From positions 7,106-71,105 of the forward strand of contig JBLNCI010000045.1 in assembly GCA_050260515.1 (NCBI GenBank): 64,000 nucleotides of DNA. Direction: 5' to 3'. The notes below the pieces were generated by a model. It was not told the origin of the DNA. It did no database searches and was given only the letters and a program-made list of their open reading frames with translations. Source of the stretch: DATJIG01 sp050260515 (GTDB lineage Bacteria > Pseudomonadota > Alphaproteobacteria > SMXQ01). Of this stretch, positions 31,681-41,139 are shown piece after piece; positions within the stretch are counted from its first letter, which is position 1; each line of letters opens with the position of its first letter. Both the position numbers and the translations under genes were made by a program.

Positions 31681-32532
31681 ATGCCCGTTTCGCGTTTCAC
31701 AGCCGCGCTTCGCTTCTCCGCTCGCCGGTCCGCCCGACTGGCCGCCGTCCTCGCGCTCACATATGGGCTCGCGGCATGCGCTGCGTCGGAGCCGAAGACC
31801 GTGCCCGACGCGCCTCCGGAAACCCTCTTCAACCGGGCGATGAGCGAGCTGACCATCAACCGGAACCCAGTCGAGGCGATCAAGTACTTCGACGAGGTCG
31901 ACCGGCAGCACCCGTACTCGGTGTGGGCGAACAAGGCGCAGCTTATGTCTGCGTATGCGCTCTACGCCTCGAACAAGTACGAGCAGGCACTGACCGCGCT
32001 CGATCGCTTCATTCAGCTTCACCCCGGCAGCCGCGACGCGCCCTACGCCTACTACCTGAAGGCGCTCTGCTATTACGAGCGCATCACCGACATCAGCCGC
32101 GACCAGGAGATCACCCAGCAGGCGATGGCGGGGCTCCAAGACGTGGTCCGGCGCTTTCCCGATAGCCAGTACGCGCGCGACGCGCAGATCAAGATCGACC
32201 TGACGCGTGACCATCTCGCCGGCAAGGAGATGGACATCGGACGCTTCTATATGAAGCGCAATCAGTACCTGGCCGCCATCAATCGCTTCCGCCGCGTCGT
32301 CGAGGTCTACCAGACCACCTCGCATGTGCCCGAAGCACTCGAACGCCTGACAGAGGCATATCTCACCATCGGGCTCACCGAGGAGGCCCAAGCCTCAGCC
32401 GCGGTCCTGGGACACAACTTCCCAGGCAGCGATTGGTACGTCGACGCTTACAATCTCCTGACCGGCGCGAACCTCGAGCCCAAGGAGAGCCAGACGTCAT
32501 GGCTGGGCCGCGTCTGGAACTCGGTGTTCTGA
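31681..32532 (+). CDS. bamD: Outer-membrane protein assembly factor BamD
   Basis: 283 residues. A lipoprotein signal with lipobox 'LAAC' puts the acylated Cys at 33. TPR-like repeats fill the rest ('LFNRAMSELTINRNPVEAIKYFDEVDRQHPYS', split across residues 47-78). BamD is the essential lipoprotein partner of BamA in beta-barrel insertion. 'GRFYMKRNQYLAAINRF' and 'EALERLTEAYLTIGL' are well conserved in the family. The gene has its own upstream space after the lpxC terminator; a TATAGT at 31640 could be a -10 element, but this is weak. Confidence 0.95.
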   Translation: MPVSRFTAALRFSARRSARLAAVLALTYGLAACAASEPKTVPDAPPETLFNRAMSELTINRNPVEAIKYFDEVDRQHPYSVWANKAQLMSAYALYASNKYEQALTALDRFIQLHPGSRDAPYAYYLKALCYYERITDISRDQEITQQAMAGLQDVVRRFPDSQYARDAQIKIDLTRDHLAGKEMDIGRFYMKRNQYLAAINRFRRVVEVYQTTSHVPEALERLTEAYLTIGLTEEAQASAAVLGHNFPGSDWYVDAYNLLTGANLEPKESQTSWLGRVWNSVF

Positions 32533-32545
32533 GAGCCTGCCGGCG

Positions 32546-34213
32546 ATGCTGGTGGCGCTATCGATCCGTGATCTAGTCGTCATCGACCGCCTGGATCTCC
32601 GTCTTTCGGAAGGACTGACCGTGCTGACCGGCGAGACCGGTGCCGGCAAGTCCATCCTGCTCGATGCCCTCGGACTCGCGCTCGGCGCGCGGGCCGAAGG
32701 CACTGTCGTGCGGCGAGGCGCCGAACGCGCGACGGCGACCGCCGAGTTCGCGCTCCCCGGCAACCATCCGGCGCGGGCGCTGCTCGCCGAGCGCGGGATG
32801 GATGCGGAGAATTCGCTGGTCCTGCGTCGCGTCGTCGGCTCCGACGGACGCTCACGCGCGTTTGCCAACGACGAGCCGGTAAGCGTCGGGTTTCTCCGCG
32901 ACCTCGGGTCGCTCCTGGTGGAGATCGAAAGCCAGAGCGAGGCACACGGACTGCTCGATCCGGCGACCCATCGCGCGCTGCTCGATTCCTTCGCGGACAA
33001 CGCGGCGCTCGCGGCGACGACACGCACGGCGTATGCCGCATGGCGCGAAGCCGCTTCAGCCGAGAGCGATGCTCGCACGGCGACGGAACGGGCGCGTGCG
33101 GAGGAGAGTCTCCTTCGGCACGCCGAATCCGAGCTCGCCGCCTTCGATCCCAGGGAGGGAGAGGAGCCGAAGCTCGCGGAGGAACGGGCCTTCCTGTTGG
33201 GAGCGACGCGGCTTGCGGAAACCGTCGCGGCGGCACGTGCCGAGATCGGACATGGACGGGGCGTCGCCGGCGCGCTCAACAGCGCCCACCGCATGCTCGC
33301 GCGCCAGGCCGCGAGCGCCGGGGAGCGCCTCGCGCCGGCGCTCAAGGCGCTCGAAGCCGCGGCCATCGAGGCGACCGAGGCCGAAGCGGCGCTCGACGCC
33401 CTCGCCCGCGAGCTCGATCCCGATCCGCGGCGGCTCGAAGCGATCGAGGAGCGCCTGTTCGGAATTCGCGAGCTTGCCCGGAAACATAACGTCGCGCCCG
33501 AGCGCCTGCCGGCGCTGCTCGCCGATGTCCGCGAGCGACTGGCGGCGCTCGACCAAGGGGCCGACTCGACCAAGGCTCTCGCTGCAAAGACTAAGGCCGC
33601 GCGCGATGCCTTTCTCGGTGCCGCGAAGGCGCTCAGCGCCGCACGCGCGAAGGCCGCGTCCGAGCTAGACGCGATCGTCGGCCGCGAGCTCAAGCCGCTG
33701 AAGCTGGAGAAAGCGGTCTTCCGCACCCGGCTCGAAAGCATAGCGGAGGCCGATGCTGGCCCCGACGGCCTCGAGCGCATCGCCTTCGAGATCGCAACCA
33801 TTCCCGGCGCCGCACCCGGCCCTCTCGGCAAGGTCGCGTCCGGCGGCGAGCTGTCGCGCATCATGCTCGCCCTCAAGGTGGCGCTCGCCGCAGCCGGCGA
33901 CGCGACCACGCTGGTGTTCGACGAGGTCGATGCAGGGATCGGAGGCGCCACCGCCGCCGCGGTCGGAGAGCGACTGGCAAAGCTGGCCCGCAAGCGGCAA
34001 GTCATCGTCGTCACGCACTCGCCGCAGGTCGCGGCGCGCGGCGACCGGCATCTCAGGGTCGAGAAGAGGGTCGCGTCGCAAGGCGCAACCGCCGATGTCC
34101 GCATGCTCGAGCCGACGCTCCGTCGCGAGGAGATCGCCCGGATGCTGGCGGGCGCCCGTGTCACCGACGAGGCCCGCGCCGCCGCGGATCGTCTGCTTGC
34201 GGGCAACGCCTGA
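32546..34213 (+). CDS. recN: DNA repair protein RecN
   Basis: 555 residues of the SMC-like ATPase that handles double-strand break repair. Walker A 'GETGAGKS' is at 29-36. A long coiled-coil middle follows (about 150-380), then the signature 'VASGGELSRIMLALK', Walker B 'TTLVFDEVDAGIGG' and 'VTHSPQVAARGDRHL'. It starts 14 bases after bamD and is followed 19 bases later by ligA, so the three are probably co-transcribed. Confidence 0.96.
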   Translation: MLVALSIRDLVVIDRLDLRLSEGLTVLTGETGAGKSILLDALGLALGARAEGTVVRRGAERATATAEFALPGNHPARALLAERGMDAENSLVLRRVVGSDGRSRAFANDEPVSVGFLRDLGSLLVEIESQSEAHGLLDPATHRALLDSFADNAALAATTRTAYAAWREAASAESDARTATERARAEESLLRHAESELAAFDPREGEEPKLAEERAFLLGATRLAETVAAARAEIGHGRGVAGALNSAHRMLARQAASAGERLAPALKALEAAAIEATEAEAALDALARELDPDPRRLEAIEERLFGIRELARKHNVAPERLPALLADVRERLAALDQGADSTKALAAKTKAARDAFLGAAKALSAARAKAASELDAIVGRELKPLKLEKAVFRTRLESIAEADAGPDGLERIAFEIATIPGAAPGPLGKVASGGELSRIMLALKVALAAAGDATTLVFDEVDAGIGGATAAAVGERLAKLARKRQVIVVTHSPQVAARGDRHLRVEKRVASQGATADVRMLEPTLRREEIARMLAGARVTDEARAAADRLLAGNA

Positions 34214-34231
34214 GGTCCCGATATTGCCCGC

Positions 34232-36382
34232 ATGACCACGAAGAACCTGACGATCCTCCCGGTCGGCGACCTGACCCGCGCGCAGGCCGAGTCCGAGCTC
34301 GCCCGCCTTGCGAAGGAGATCAAGGAGCACGACGCCGCGTACTATCAGAACGACGCGCCCCTGATCTCGGACGCCGAATATGACGATCTTCGCCGTCGCA
34401 ACGAGGCGATCGAAAAGCGCTTTCCCGACCTCGTCCGCGAGGACAGCCCGACAAAGCGCGTTGGTGCGGCGCCAGCGGCGGGCTTCGCCAAGGTGCGCCA
34501 CCGCGTTCCGATGCTGTCGCTTGACAATGCCTTCGACGACGACGACGTGCGCAATTTCTTCGCCCGCATCCGGCGCGCCCTCGAGCGCGAGCACAGCCTG
34601 AAACCCGACGAGCCGATCGAGATCGTCGGCGAGCCGAAGATCGACGGCCTGTCGATCTCGCTCCGATATGAGAAGGGACGGTTCGTGCAAGGCGCGACGC
34701 GCGGCGACGGCGTCGAGGGCGAGGACGTCACCGCGAACCTGCGCACGATCAAGGACCTGCCGAAAACGCTGCACGGGAAGGTCCCGGACGTGATCGAGGT
34801 CCGCGGCGAGGTTTACATCGCCAAGGGCGCCTTCGCGAAGCTCAACGCGGCGCGCGCGGAGGCTGGTGAGAGCACATTCGCCAATCCGCGCAATGCCGCC
34901 GCGGGGAGTCTCCGTCAGATGGACCCCGAGGTGACCGCGCGCCGCCCGCTGCATGTCTTCGCCTATGCGTTGGGCGAGGTGTCCGGCCCGGTGGGACGCA
35001 CCCATGGGGAATTCCTTCACAAGCTGAAGGCCTGGGGGTTCGCGGTGAACCCACTGGTGAGGCTGTGCAAGGGTCCCGAGGAAGCGATCGCGTTCCACGC
35101 CGCAATCGGCGCGGAACGCCCGAAGCTCGACTACGATATCGACGGCGTCGTCTACAAGGTGAACCGCTTCGACTGGCAAGAAGCGCTCGGGATGGTGAGC
35201 CGCGCGCCACGCTGGGCCATCGCCCACAAATACCCGGCCGAGCAGGCCCAGACCCGCCTCAACGAGATCGGCATTTCAGTCGGACGGACCGGCGTCCTCA
35301 CACCTTACGCCATCCTCGAGCCGGTATCCGTCGGCGGCGTGACCGTCTCCCGCGCCACTCTGCACAACGAGGATGAGGTCGCCCGCAAGGATTTCCGCGC
35401 CGGCGACACCGTCATCGTCCAGCGCGCGGGCGACGTCATCCCGCAGGTCGTTGCCGTGGTGCTGGACAAACGACCGAAAGGCACCCGGAAATTCGTCATG
35501 CCGGATCACTGTCCGGTGTGCGGCAGCCTTGCGGTGCGCAAGGAGGGCGAGGCCGCCCGCCGGTGCACCGGCGGCCTGATCTGCTCGACGCAGTCGGTCG
35601 AGCGGTTGATTCACTTCGCCTCGCGGGACGCCTTCGACATCGAGGGGCTGGGGGAACGGAACATTGCCGCGTTCTGGGAGGACGGGCTGATCAAGACGCC
35701 GGCCGACATCTTCCGCCTCAAGGACAAGCGAGCCGAGCTTCTCGACCGCGAAGGCTGGGGCGCCAAGTCGATCGACAACTTGCTCGCGGCGATCGAGACG
35801 CGCCGCCACATCGCCTTCGAACGCTACATCTACGCCCTCGGCATCCCGCAGGTCGGCGAGGCGACGGCGAAGCTACTGGCCCGCGCCTACGGCACCGTCG
35901 AGGGATGGCGCGACGACATGATCGCGGCCGGCACGGAACGTCGGAAGCACCCCGATGAAAAGAAGCCGGAGCTGATCGGCGAGGCGTACGCGCGCCTGAC
36001 CTCGATCGCCGGGATCGGCATCAGCATGGCCGACGACATCGTCGACTTCTTCGTCGAGCGCCACAACCTGGAGGCGCTCGACGCGCTCGATCGCGCCGGG
36101 GTGCGGGTCGAACCGGTACGGATACCGCGCGCACCGGCGAACTCGCCGGTCGCGGGCAAGACCGTGGTGTTCACGGGGACGCTCGCGACGATGAAACGGC
36201 AGGCCGCCGAACGACAGGCAGAGGAGCTCGGCGCGAAGGTCGCCGGATCGGTCTCAAAAAAGACGGATTACCTCGTGGTCGGCGCCGATGCCGGTTCGAA
36301 GGCCGACAAGGCGCGGACGCTCGGCGTGGCCACCTTGAGCGAGGACGAGTGGCTGGCCCTGATCGGCGCCGCCCGGGGCTAG
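34232..36382 (+). CDS. ligA: NAD-dependent DNA ligase
   Basis: 716 residues. It seals nicks during replication and repair using NAD+. The adenylated lysine is Lys136 in 'EPKIDGLSISLRYEKG'. The N-terminal Ia domain contains 'YYQNDAPLISDAEYD'. A four-cysteine zinc site is present ('CPVCGSLA' and later Cys in 'RRCTGGLIC'), then helix-hairpin-helix repeats and a C-terminal BRCT domain ('VVFTGTLATMKRQAAE'). It is the last gene of the plus-strand block. The next gene is convergent, with stops one base apart. Confidence 0.97.
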   Translation: MTTKNLTILPVGDLTRAQAESELARLAKEIKEHDAAYYQNDAPLISDAEYDDLRRRNEAIEKRFPDLVREDSPTKRVGAAPAAGFAKVRHRVPMLSLDNAFDDDDVRNFFARIRRALEREHSLKPDEPIEIVGEPKIDGLSISLRYEKGRFVQGATRGDGVEGEDVTANLRTIKDLPKTLHGKVPDVIEVRGEVYIAKGAFAKLNAARAEAGESTFANPRNAAAGSLRQMDPEVTARRPLHVFAYALGEVSGPVGRTHGEFLHKLKAWGFAVNPLVRLCKGPEEAIAFHAAIGAERPKLDYDIDGVVYKVNRFDWQEALGMVSRAPRWAIAHKYPAEQAQTRLNEIGISVGRTGVLTPYAILEPVSVGGVTVSRATLHNEDEVARKDFRAGDTVIVQRAGDVIPQVVAVVLDKRPKGTRKFVMPDHCPVCGSLAVRKEGEAARRCTGGLICSTQSVERLIHFASRDAFDIEGLGERNIAAFWEDGLIKTPADIFRLKDKRAELLDREGWGAKSIDNLLAAIETRRHIAFERYIYALGIPQVGEATAKLLARAYGTVEGWRDDMIAAGTERRKHPDEKKPELIGEAYARLTSIAGIGISMADDIVDFFVERHNLEALDALDRAGVRVEPVRIPRAPANSPVAGKTVVFTGTLATMKRQAAERQAEELGAKVAGSVSKKTDYLVVGADAGSKADKARTLGVATLSEDEWLALIGAARG

Positions 36383-36383
36383 C

Positions 36384-36833
36384 TCACAACGGACGTTCGC
36401 CGAGTCGCGCGTCCGGGCGGGTCATGATGTAGACCGCCGCCGCAGCGAGCAGCGCACACATCGCGAGCGACCACGTCCAGTCGGCGTCCCCGAGGACGGC
36501 GACGAACGCACCGCTCGATGCGAGCCCCGACACCGACAGCAACTTGGCCTGCTTCGGCAGGGCGCGGCGATCGTCCCATGCGCGGAGCGTCTCGCCGAAC
36601 CGCGGATGCTGACGGAGCCACTGGTAGCCGGGGGCGGAGCTTTCCGACAGCGCCCACAGCGCGATGAGGAGGAACACCATCGTCGGCATCACCGGCACGA
36701 ACAGGCCGACGATGCCGAGCACGAGGTTGGCCCACCCGAAGGCCGCCAGCAGCAGGCGCACACCACGGGTCTCACGCAGCCTGCGCGTGGCCTCGATCGC
36801 AACGGCACTTACCTGTGCACGCACAAACCTCAT
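36384..36833 (-). CDS. DUF454 (YbaN-like) inner-membrane protein
   Basis: About 149 residues with three to four hydrophobic segments. 'GWANLVLGIVGLFVPVMPTMVFLL' and 'SSAPGYQWLRQHPRFG' are the core DUF454 pattern. The function is unknown. The ATG at 36833 has GGGAGG six bases upstream, which is better placed than an in-frame GTG at 36851. It is convergent with ligA. Confidence 0.8.
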   Translation of the reverse strand: MRFVRAQVSAVAIEATRRLRETRGVRLLLAAFGWANLVLGIVGLFVPVMPTMVFLLIALWALSESSAPGYQWLRQHPRFGETLRAWDDRRALPKQAKLLSVSGLASSGAFVAVLGDADWTWSLAMCALLAAAAVYIMTRPDARLGERPL

Positions 36834-37015
36834 CACGCCCTCCCGGCGCACGGAGATCGGCGGCGCGCGGGCGCCGCTCTCTCGTACCGGGAGAAGGTAC
36901 TTAGCGGCGTGTTAAAGGCCCGTTAGGATTTATTCAAATTCGATGCATCCGTGCCGCCACTGAGGCGGGCGCCGGGATCGCGGGCGATCCAGGGTTAACG
37001 CCGGCGTGCGGCGTA

Positions 37016-39085
37016 TCAGGCGCGGAGCGGCTCGGTCGCGCGCTCGAGCCACGCGGCCGCTGCGCCGTCGAGGCGGCCGATCAGCCGCTCGCGCACGCGG
37101 CGATGATAGGCATCGAGCCACGCGGCCTCGTCGGGGGTGAGCAATTCCGGGAGGATCATGACGCGGTCGATCGGCACCAGTGTCAGGGCTTCGAACCCGA
37201 GCATGCGCCGCTCACCATGGCCCGCAGGCGTCACCACCGCGAGATTTTCGATGCGGATACCGAAGCCGCCGGTACGGTAGTAACCGGGCTCGATCGACAC
37301 CACCATGCCGGGCCGGAGCGCCACGCGATTCGGCACCTTGGAGATGCGCTGCGGCCCTTCATGGACGCCGAGGTAGTGGCCGACGCCGTGCCCGGTGCCG
37401 TGATCGTAGTCGAGCCCGACCTCCCACAACGGCAGACGCGCCAGCGCGTCGAGCTGCGACCCCGAGGTCCCCTCCGGGAAGCGGGCGCGGGCGAGCGCGA
37501 TGTGGCCCTTGAGCACGCGGGTGAATGCGTCCCGCGCGTCGCGGGAAGCGGGAGCGCCCGGCACCGCCATGGTGCGTGTCACGTCGGTGGTGCCATCCCA
37601 ATACTGCGCACCCGAATCCAGCAGGAAGACGTCGCCCGGTGACAATGCGCGGTTGGTATCGGGGGACGAGTGATAGTGAACGATCGCGCCGTTAGGCCCA
37701 TCTCCGGCAATGGTCGCGAAGCTCAGACCGCGGAACAGCTCGCCCTCGGCGCGGAAACGCAGGAGATTGTCGGCAACGCCGAGCTCATCGATCCCGGCGG
37801 CGACCGCGCCTTCCAGCCAGGCGAGGAACCGCACCATCGCGACGCCGTCCCGCTCGTGAGCGGTACGCATGCCGCGGATCTCGACCTCCGTCTTGCAGGC
37901 CTTCGGCGACTGGCAAGGATCGGCGCCCCGGGTGATCTTCGCCCCGCTGAGGCGCCCGAAGACCGCCGCCGGCGCCGTCGCCGGGTCGACCAACACGGAC
38001 GCGCTGCGAGCACCGAGACGGCCGAGCGCAGCAGGGAATCCGTCGACGGGATTCAGCGTCACGTCCGATCCGAGGTAGGCACGCACCTCCGATGTGAGCT
38101 TACGGCCGTCGACGAACAGATCGACCCGGCCGTCCGAGTGCAGCAGCGCGAACGCCAGCATAAGCGGAGAGCAGGCGACGTCGCCGCCGCGCACGTTCAG
38201 AAGCCACGCGATGGAGTCGGGGAGCGTCAGGACGGCGACATCGATGCCTTGGGCGGCGAGTGTGGCCGCCAGCGTGCGGCGCTTCTCCTCCGAGGGAGTC
38301 CCCGCGTACCGCGCATCGTGGATGCGCACGCGCGAGATGGGCGCGGGCGGACGATCGGTCCAGATCGCATCGATCGGATTCGGCTCGGCCGGTACCAGCG
38401 CCACACCGACCGGCAAGAGCGCCGCCGTGTAGCGGGCGATCTCGTCCTCGGTCATCGTCCACGGATCAAATCCGATCTTCGCCCCCGATCCGACGTTCGC
38501 CGCGATCCAGTCGGCGGGCGGCCGCTCAGTGATGTGATGGTGGCGATAGAGCGCCGGGTCCACCTCGCGCTCCGCTTGCAACGTGTAGCGTCCGTCGACG
38601 AACAGCGCCGCCTCGCGCGAGAGCACGACCGCGGCACCGGCCGATCCGGTGAAGCCGGTCAGCCAACGAAGCCGCCGGGCCGACGGCGGCGGATTCTCGA
38701 GCTGATGAGGATCCGATAGCGGCACGATCAAACCGTCGAGGCCGCGGTTCGCAAGCTGAGCCCGTAGGGAATCCAAACGCGTCGCCGCAACCGTGCGGTC
38801 GCGCGGCCTGATTCCCGGCCGCCCATGGCGAAGGCTGGCTTTCAGCCCACGGACGGCGTCAGCCAAAGCCGGATCTGGGTCGCGGACGACCAGCGGGAGC
38901 CAGGCTGCGTCTCCGTCGACGTCCTCCGGAGCCGCCAACACGCCCGCCAGCAGATCGCGCAAAGCCGCCAACGACGGCGGCGACAGAACGACCTTTGCGC
39001 CTGCCGAAGTCAGCAGAGCCTCAAGCGCGGCGTCACGGGGGGCGTTGGGGTGTCCGGAAAGACCTGTATCGAACGGCGTCGCCAT
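37016..39085 (-). CDS. Xaa-Pro aminopeptidase (peptidase M24B) with long N-terminal region
   Basis: About 689 residues. The C-terminal half is a pita-bread metallopeptidase with visible metal ligands: Asp in 'LLDSGAQYWDGTTDVTRT', His in 'GTGHGVGHYLGVHEGP', and Glu in 'VVSIEPGYY' and 'RIENLAVV'. An aminopeptidase P N-terminal domain precedes it ('RWLTGFTGSAGAAVVL'). The first 100 or so residues are Ala/Leu/Asp-rich and not obviously part of the known fold. The enzyme should cleave N-terminal X-Pro bonds in the cytoplasm. ATG at 39085 was chosen; an in-frame start 69 bases upstream is less likely. Confidence 0.88.
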   Translation of the reverse strand: MATPFDTGLSGHPNAPRDAALEALLTSAGAKVVLSPPSLAALRDLLAGVLAAPEDVDGDAAWLPLVVRDPDPALADAVRGLKASLRHGRPGIRPRDRTVAATRLDSLRAQLANRGLDGLIVPLSDPHQLENPPPSARRLRWLTGFTGSAGAAVVLSREAALFVDGRYTLQAEREVDPALYRHHHITERPPADWIAANVGSGAKIGFDPWTMTEDEIARYTAALLPVGVALVPAEPNPIDAIWTDRPPAPISRVRIHDARYAGTPSEEKRRTLAATLAAQGIDVAVLTLPDSIAWLLNVRGGDVACSPLMLAFALLHSDGRVDLFVDGRKLTSEVRAYLGSDVTLNPVDGFPAALGRLGARSASVLVDPATAPAAVFGRLSGAKITRGADPCQSPKACKTEVEIRGMRTAHERDGVAMVRFLAWLEGAVAAGIDELGVADNLLRFRAEGELFRGLSFATIAGDGPNGAIVHYHSSPDTNRALSPGDVFLLDSGAQYWDGTTDVTRTMAVPGAPASRDARDAFTRVLKGHIALARARFPEGTSGSQLDALARLPLWEVGLDYDHGTGHGVGHYLGVHEGPQRISKVPNRVALRPGMVVSIEPGYYRTGGFGIRIENLAVVTPAGHGERRMLGFEALTLVPIDRVMILPELLTPDEAAWLDAYHRRVRERLIGRLDGAAAAWLERATEPLRA

Positions 39086-39336
39086 TTCTAAACCTTGGTC
39101 TTCAACGACCGGTTCTGCAAGGGCACGGCGCCGCCGAACCCGGGATAACAGCATGGAAACATGAACTTTTTCTTACACAGCCCAGAGATCATTCACCACA
39201 CGCATGGCTCACCTGTTAACAATGCACTGGAAGAATGGCTCCCTGGGGCATAGTTATGTCGTGCACCAAATGAACAGCCCGTCGCGGCGGCGCCATAGGG
39301 GCGCGGCCAACCGAGCAAGAGCCTAAGGATACTGCC

Positions 39337-39618
39337 ATGAAGACCCCGATCAATGCCGACGCCCTCCCGTTCGCCAACTGGGCCCGCGCCGTCACCTCCG
39401 TCTACAGCTTCTTCGCCGGGTTCGGCGATTTCGTCCGCTCGGTCGACCGCGCCATCGCCGCCGCTGAAGTGTCGCGCGACCTCTTCAACCTGAGCAACGA
39501 AGAGCTCGCCGCCCGCGGCCTTACCCAGGCCGACGTCTCGAACTACGTCGCCCGCAAGCTCGGCGTGTTCGTCACCGAGGCGAACGCCGCCAACGACGAC
39601 GCTCGCATCGCCGCTTAA
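39337..39618 (+). CDS. Small DUF1127-like protein
   Basis: 93 residues. The C-terminal half contains 'RDLFNLSNEELAARGLTQADV', which resembles the DUF1127/YjiS motif (L..LsDreLaDIGLtRsdI). Such small proteins act in RNA or phosphate metabolism in some alphaproteobacteria, but a role here is not established. The ATG has AAGGA eight bases upstream. A strong intrinsic terminator lies downstream. It resembles the gene at 39799 in motif and size. Confidence 0.7.
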   Translation: MKTPINADALPFANWARAVTSVYSFFAGFGDFVRSVDRAIAAAEVSRDLFNLSNEELAARGLTQADVSNYVARKLGVFVTEANAANDDARIAA

Positions 39619-39691
39619 GCACCTCTTTACGGTCCCGGCGCAACGCCGGGGCCGCGCGGCTCTGATCCCTCCCCCCGATCATCCGCGACCC

Positions 39692-39723
39692 AGACGGCCC
39701 GCTTTGCGGGCCGTCTTTTTTTT
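39692..39723 (+). terminator. Strong intrinsic terminator
   Basis: An eleven-base perfect stem AGACGGCCCGC (39692-39702) and GCGGGCCGTCT (39706-39716) encloses a TTT loop and is followed directly by seven more T residues. It isolates the two DUF1127-like genes. Confidence 0.92.
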
Positions 39724-39798
39724 CGATGCTTGAGCTACGTCAACGTCACGGCCAAGGTGACAGACGACAGTAAGCGAGGCACGAACACGGAGGCTCTC

Positions 39799-40188
39799 AT
39801 GGTCCGCCAGGCAACGCGTCGGTCCCCAACCTCGAGCAAGCGCACCGCCCGCACGAAGACGACAACACGCAAGACCCGTCGCGCGTTCGACCCCAAGCGC
39901 CTCCCCTATGCCGCCGAGGCCCAGACGGTCACGGACGTGTTCAACTTCCTGACCCAGCGGCTGCCCGACTTCATCGCCGAGGAGTTCGACCGCCTCGACG
40001 TCGCTCGTAGCGAATCGGAACTGTTCCGCGCGCTGTCGAGCCTTCCCGATTCGGTCCTGCGCAAGGCGGGACTGCGCCGACAGGACCTGCCGCGGTACAT
40101 CCTGAGCGCCTTCCACTTCGTCAACATGGCGAAGGGCCGCAAGCGCCGCGCCCGCACCCGCCGTCCGGCCGCGCGGCGAGCCGCCTAG
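39799..40188 (+). CDS. Small basic DUF1127-like protein
   Basis: About 129 residues. The N-terminus is Arg/Lys/Thr-rich ('SSKRTARTKTTTRKTRR') and the C-terminal tail is also basic ('KGRKRRARTRRPAARRAA'). The middle carries 'SELFRALSSLPDSVLRKAGLRRQDLPRYI', split here over two short motifs, which resembles the DUF1127 motif in the upstream gene. The basic ends suggest nucleic-acid binding, an inference only. ATG at 39799 has a GGAGG site about six bases upstream. A TTG-initiated extension to 39730 is unlikely. It is convergent with prmA. Confidence 0.6.
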   Translation: MVRQATRRSPTSSKRTARTKTTTRKTRRAFDPKRLPYAAEAQTVTDVFNFLTQRLPDFIAEEFDRLDVARSESELFRALSSLPDSVLRKAGLRRQDLPRYILSAFHFVNMAKGRKRRARTRRPAARRAA

Positions 40189-40200
40189 CGCTTTACGGGG

Positions 40201-41139
40201 CTAGGGCTTCCGCACCACGAGCGTCGGCCACTCGCCGTTCACGACCCGGCGCTCCAGCACCAGGCCGTGGTCGCGCGCGGCGGCCCGCACGCCGCCTTCC
40301 TGCTGGTCGAGGAGTCCCGACAGCACCAGCCGTCCGCCCCGCGCGAGCAGACGGGCGAGTTGCGGCATCATCCGCCGCAGCGGTGCAGCGAGGATGTTGG
40401 CGAGGATCAGATCGTACGGTCCCCGCGCCTCCACCACGTGCGCGGGCCCCGTGGCGTGGATCGCAGCGATACGGCGAGCCACACCGTTGCGACGGGCGTT
40501 TTCGCGCGCGGTCCGCACCGCCCACGGATCGAAGTCGCTGGCGACCACCCGCCGCGCCCCGGCCCGCGCGGCCGCGATGGCGAGGATCCCGGATCCGGTC
40601 CCGAGATCGAGCACCCGACGCAGGCCGCGACGGCCGCGTCGCGTACGCAGCGTCGCGATCGACGTGAGACATCCGCGTGTCGTCGCGTGGGTGCCGCTGC
40701 CGAAGGCGGGACCTGCGGCAAGGCGGATGGTCCAGGCCCCCGGTGGCGCCAGCGCCACGTCCGAAGGGTCGGCGACGAAGAACCGCCCGATGCGCTGCGG
40801 ACGGAAGTAGCGACGATTCTCGGCGAGCCAGTCGAGCGCCGGCAACGGCTCGACCGCGATGTCGGGGACGTCGATGGCGAGGCGACCGGCCACCTCGATC
40901 AGCCGCATGGTGATCGTGGAGAGGCGCGGCTTCTCCGCGGCGAGCGCGGTGACCGTCCACGGCCGCACGGCGGCCGCGGTCCGCTCGCTGGTTTTGGGAT
41001 CCTCGAACGAGGCAATCGAGAACGCGAACGGCTCGAGCGCCTCTTCGATCGCGCTCACCGCCGGCGCCGGGACGACCAGCCGGATCTGCCATTGGACCGG
41101 CGCGGAGAGCGCGGGTCCGATCTCAGGCGCGTTCGACAA
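40201..41139 (-). CDS. prmA: Ribosomal protein L11 methyltransferase
   Basis: 312 residues. An N-terminal substrate domain precedes a SAM-dependent domain with 'VLDLGTGSGILAIAAARAGA'. 'GPAFGSGTHATTRGCL' and 'DLILANILAAPLRRMMPQ' (the NPPY-like position reads NILA) are PrmA features. It methylates L11 at several lysines and its N-terminus. Its start overlaps the 3' end of the uvrD-like gene by 17 bases on the same strand, so the two form one unit. Confidence 0.9.
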   Translation of the reverse strand: MSNAPEIGPALSAPVQWQIRLVVPAPAVSAIEEALEPFAFSIASFEDPKTSERTAAAVRPWTVTALAAEKPRLSTITMRLIEVAGRLAIDVPDIAVEPLPALDWLAENRRYFRPQRIGRFFVADPSDVALAPPGAWTIRLAAGPAFGSGTHATTRGCLTSIATLRTRRGRRGLRRVLDLGTGSGILAIAAARAGARRVVASDFDPWAVRTARENARRNGVARRIAAIHATGPAHVVEARGPYDLILANILAAPLRRMMPQLARLLARGGRLVLSGLLDQQEGGVRAAARDHGLVLERRVVNGEWPTLVVRKP

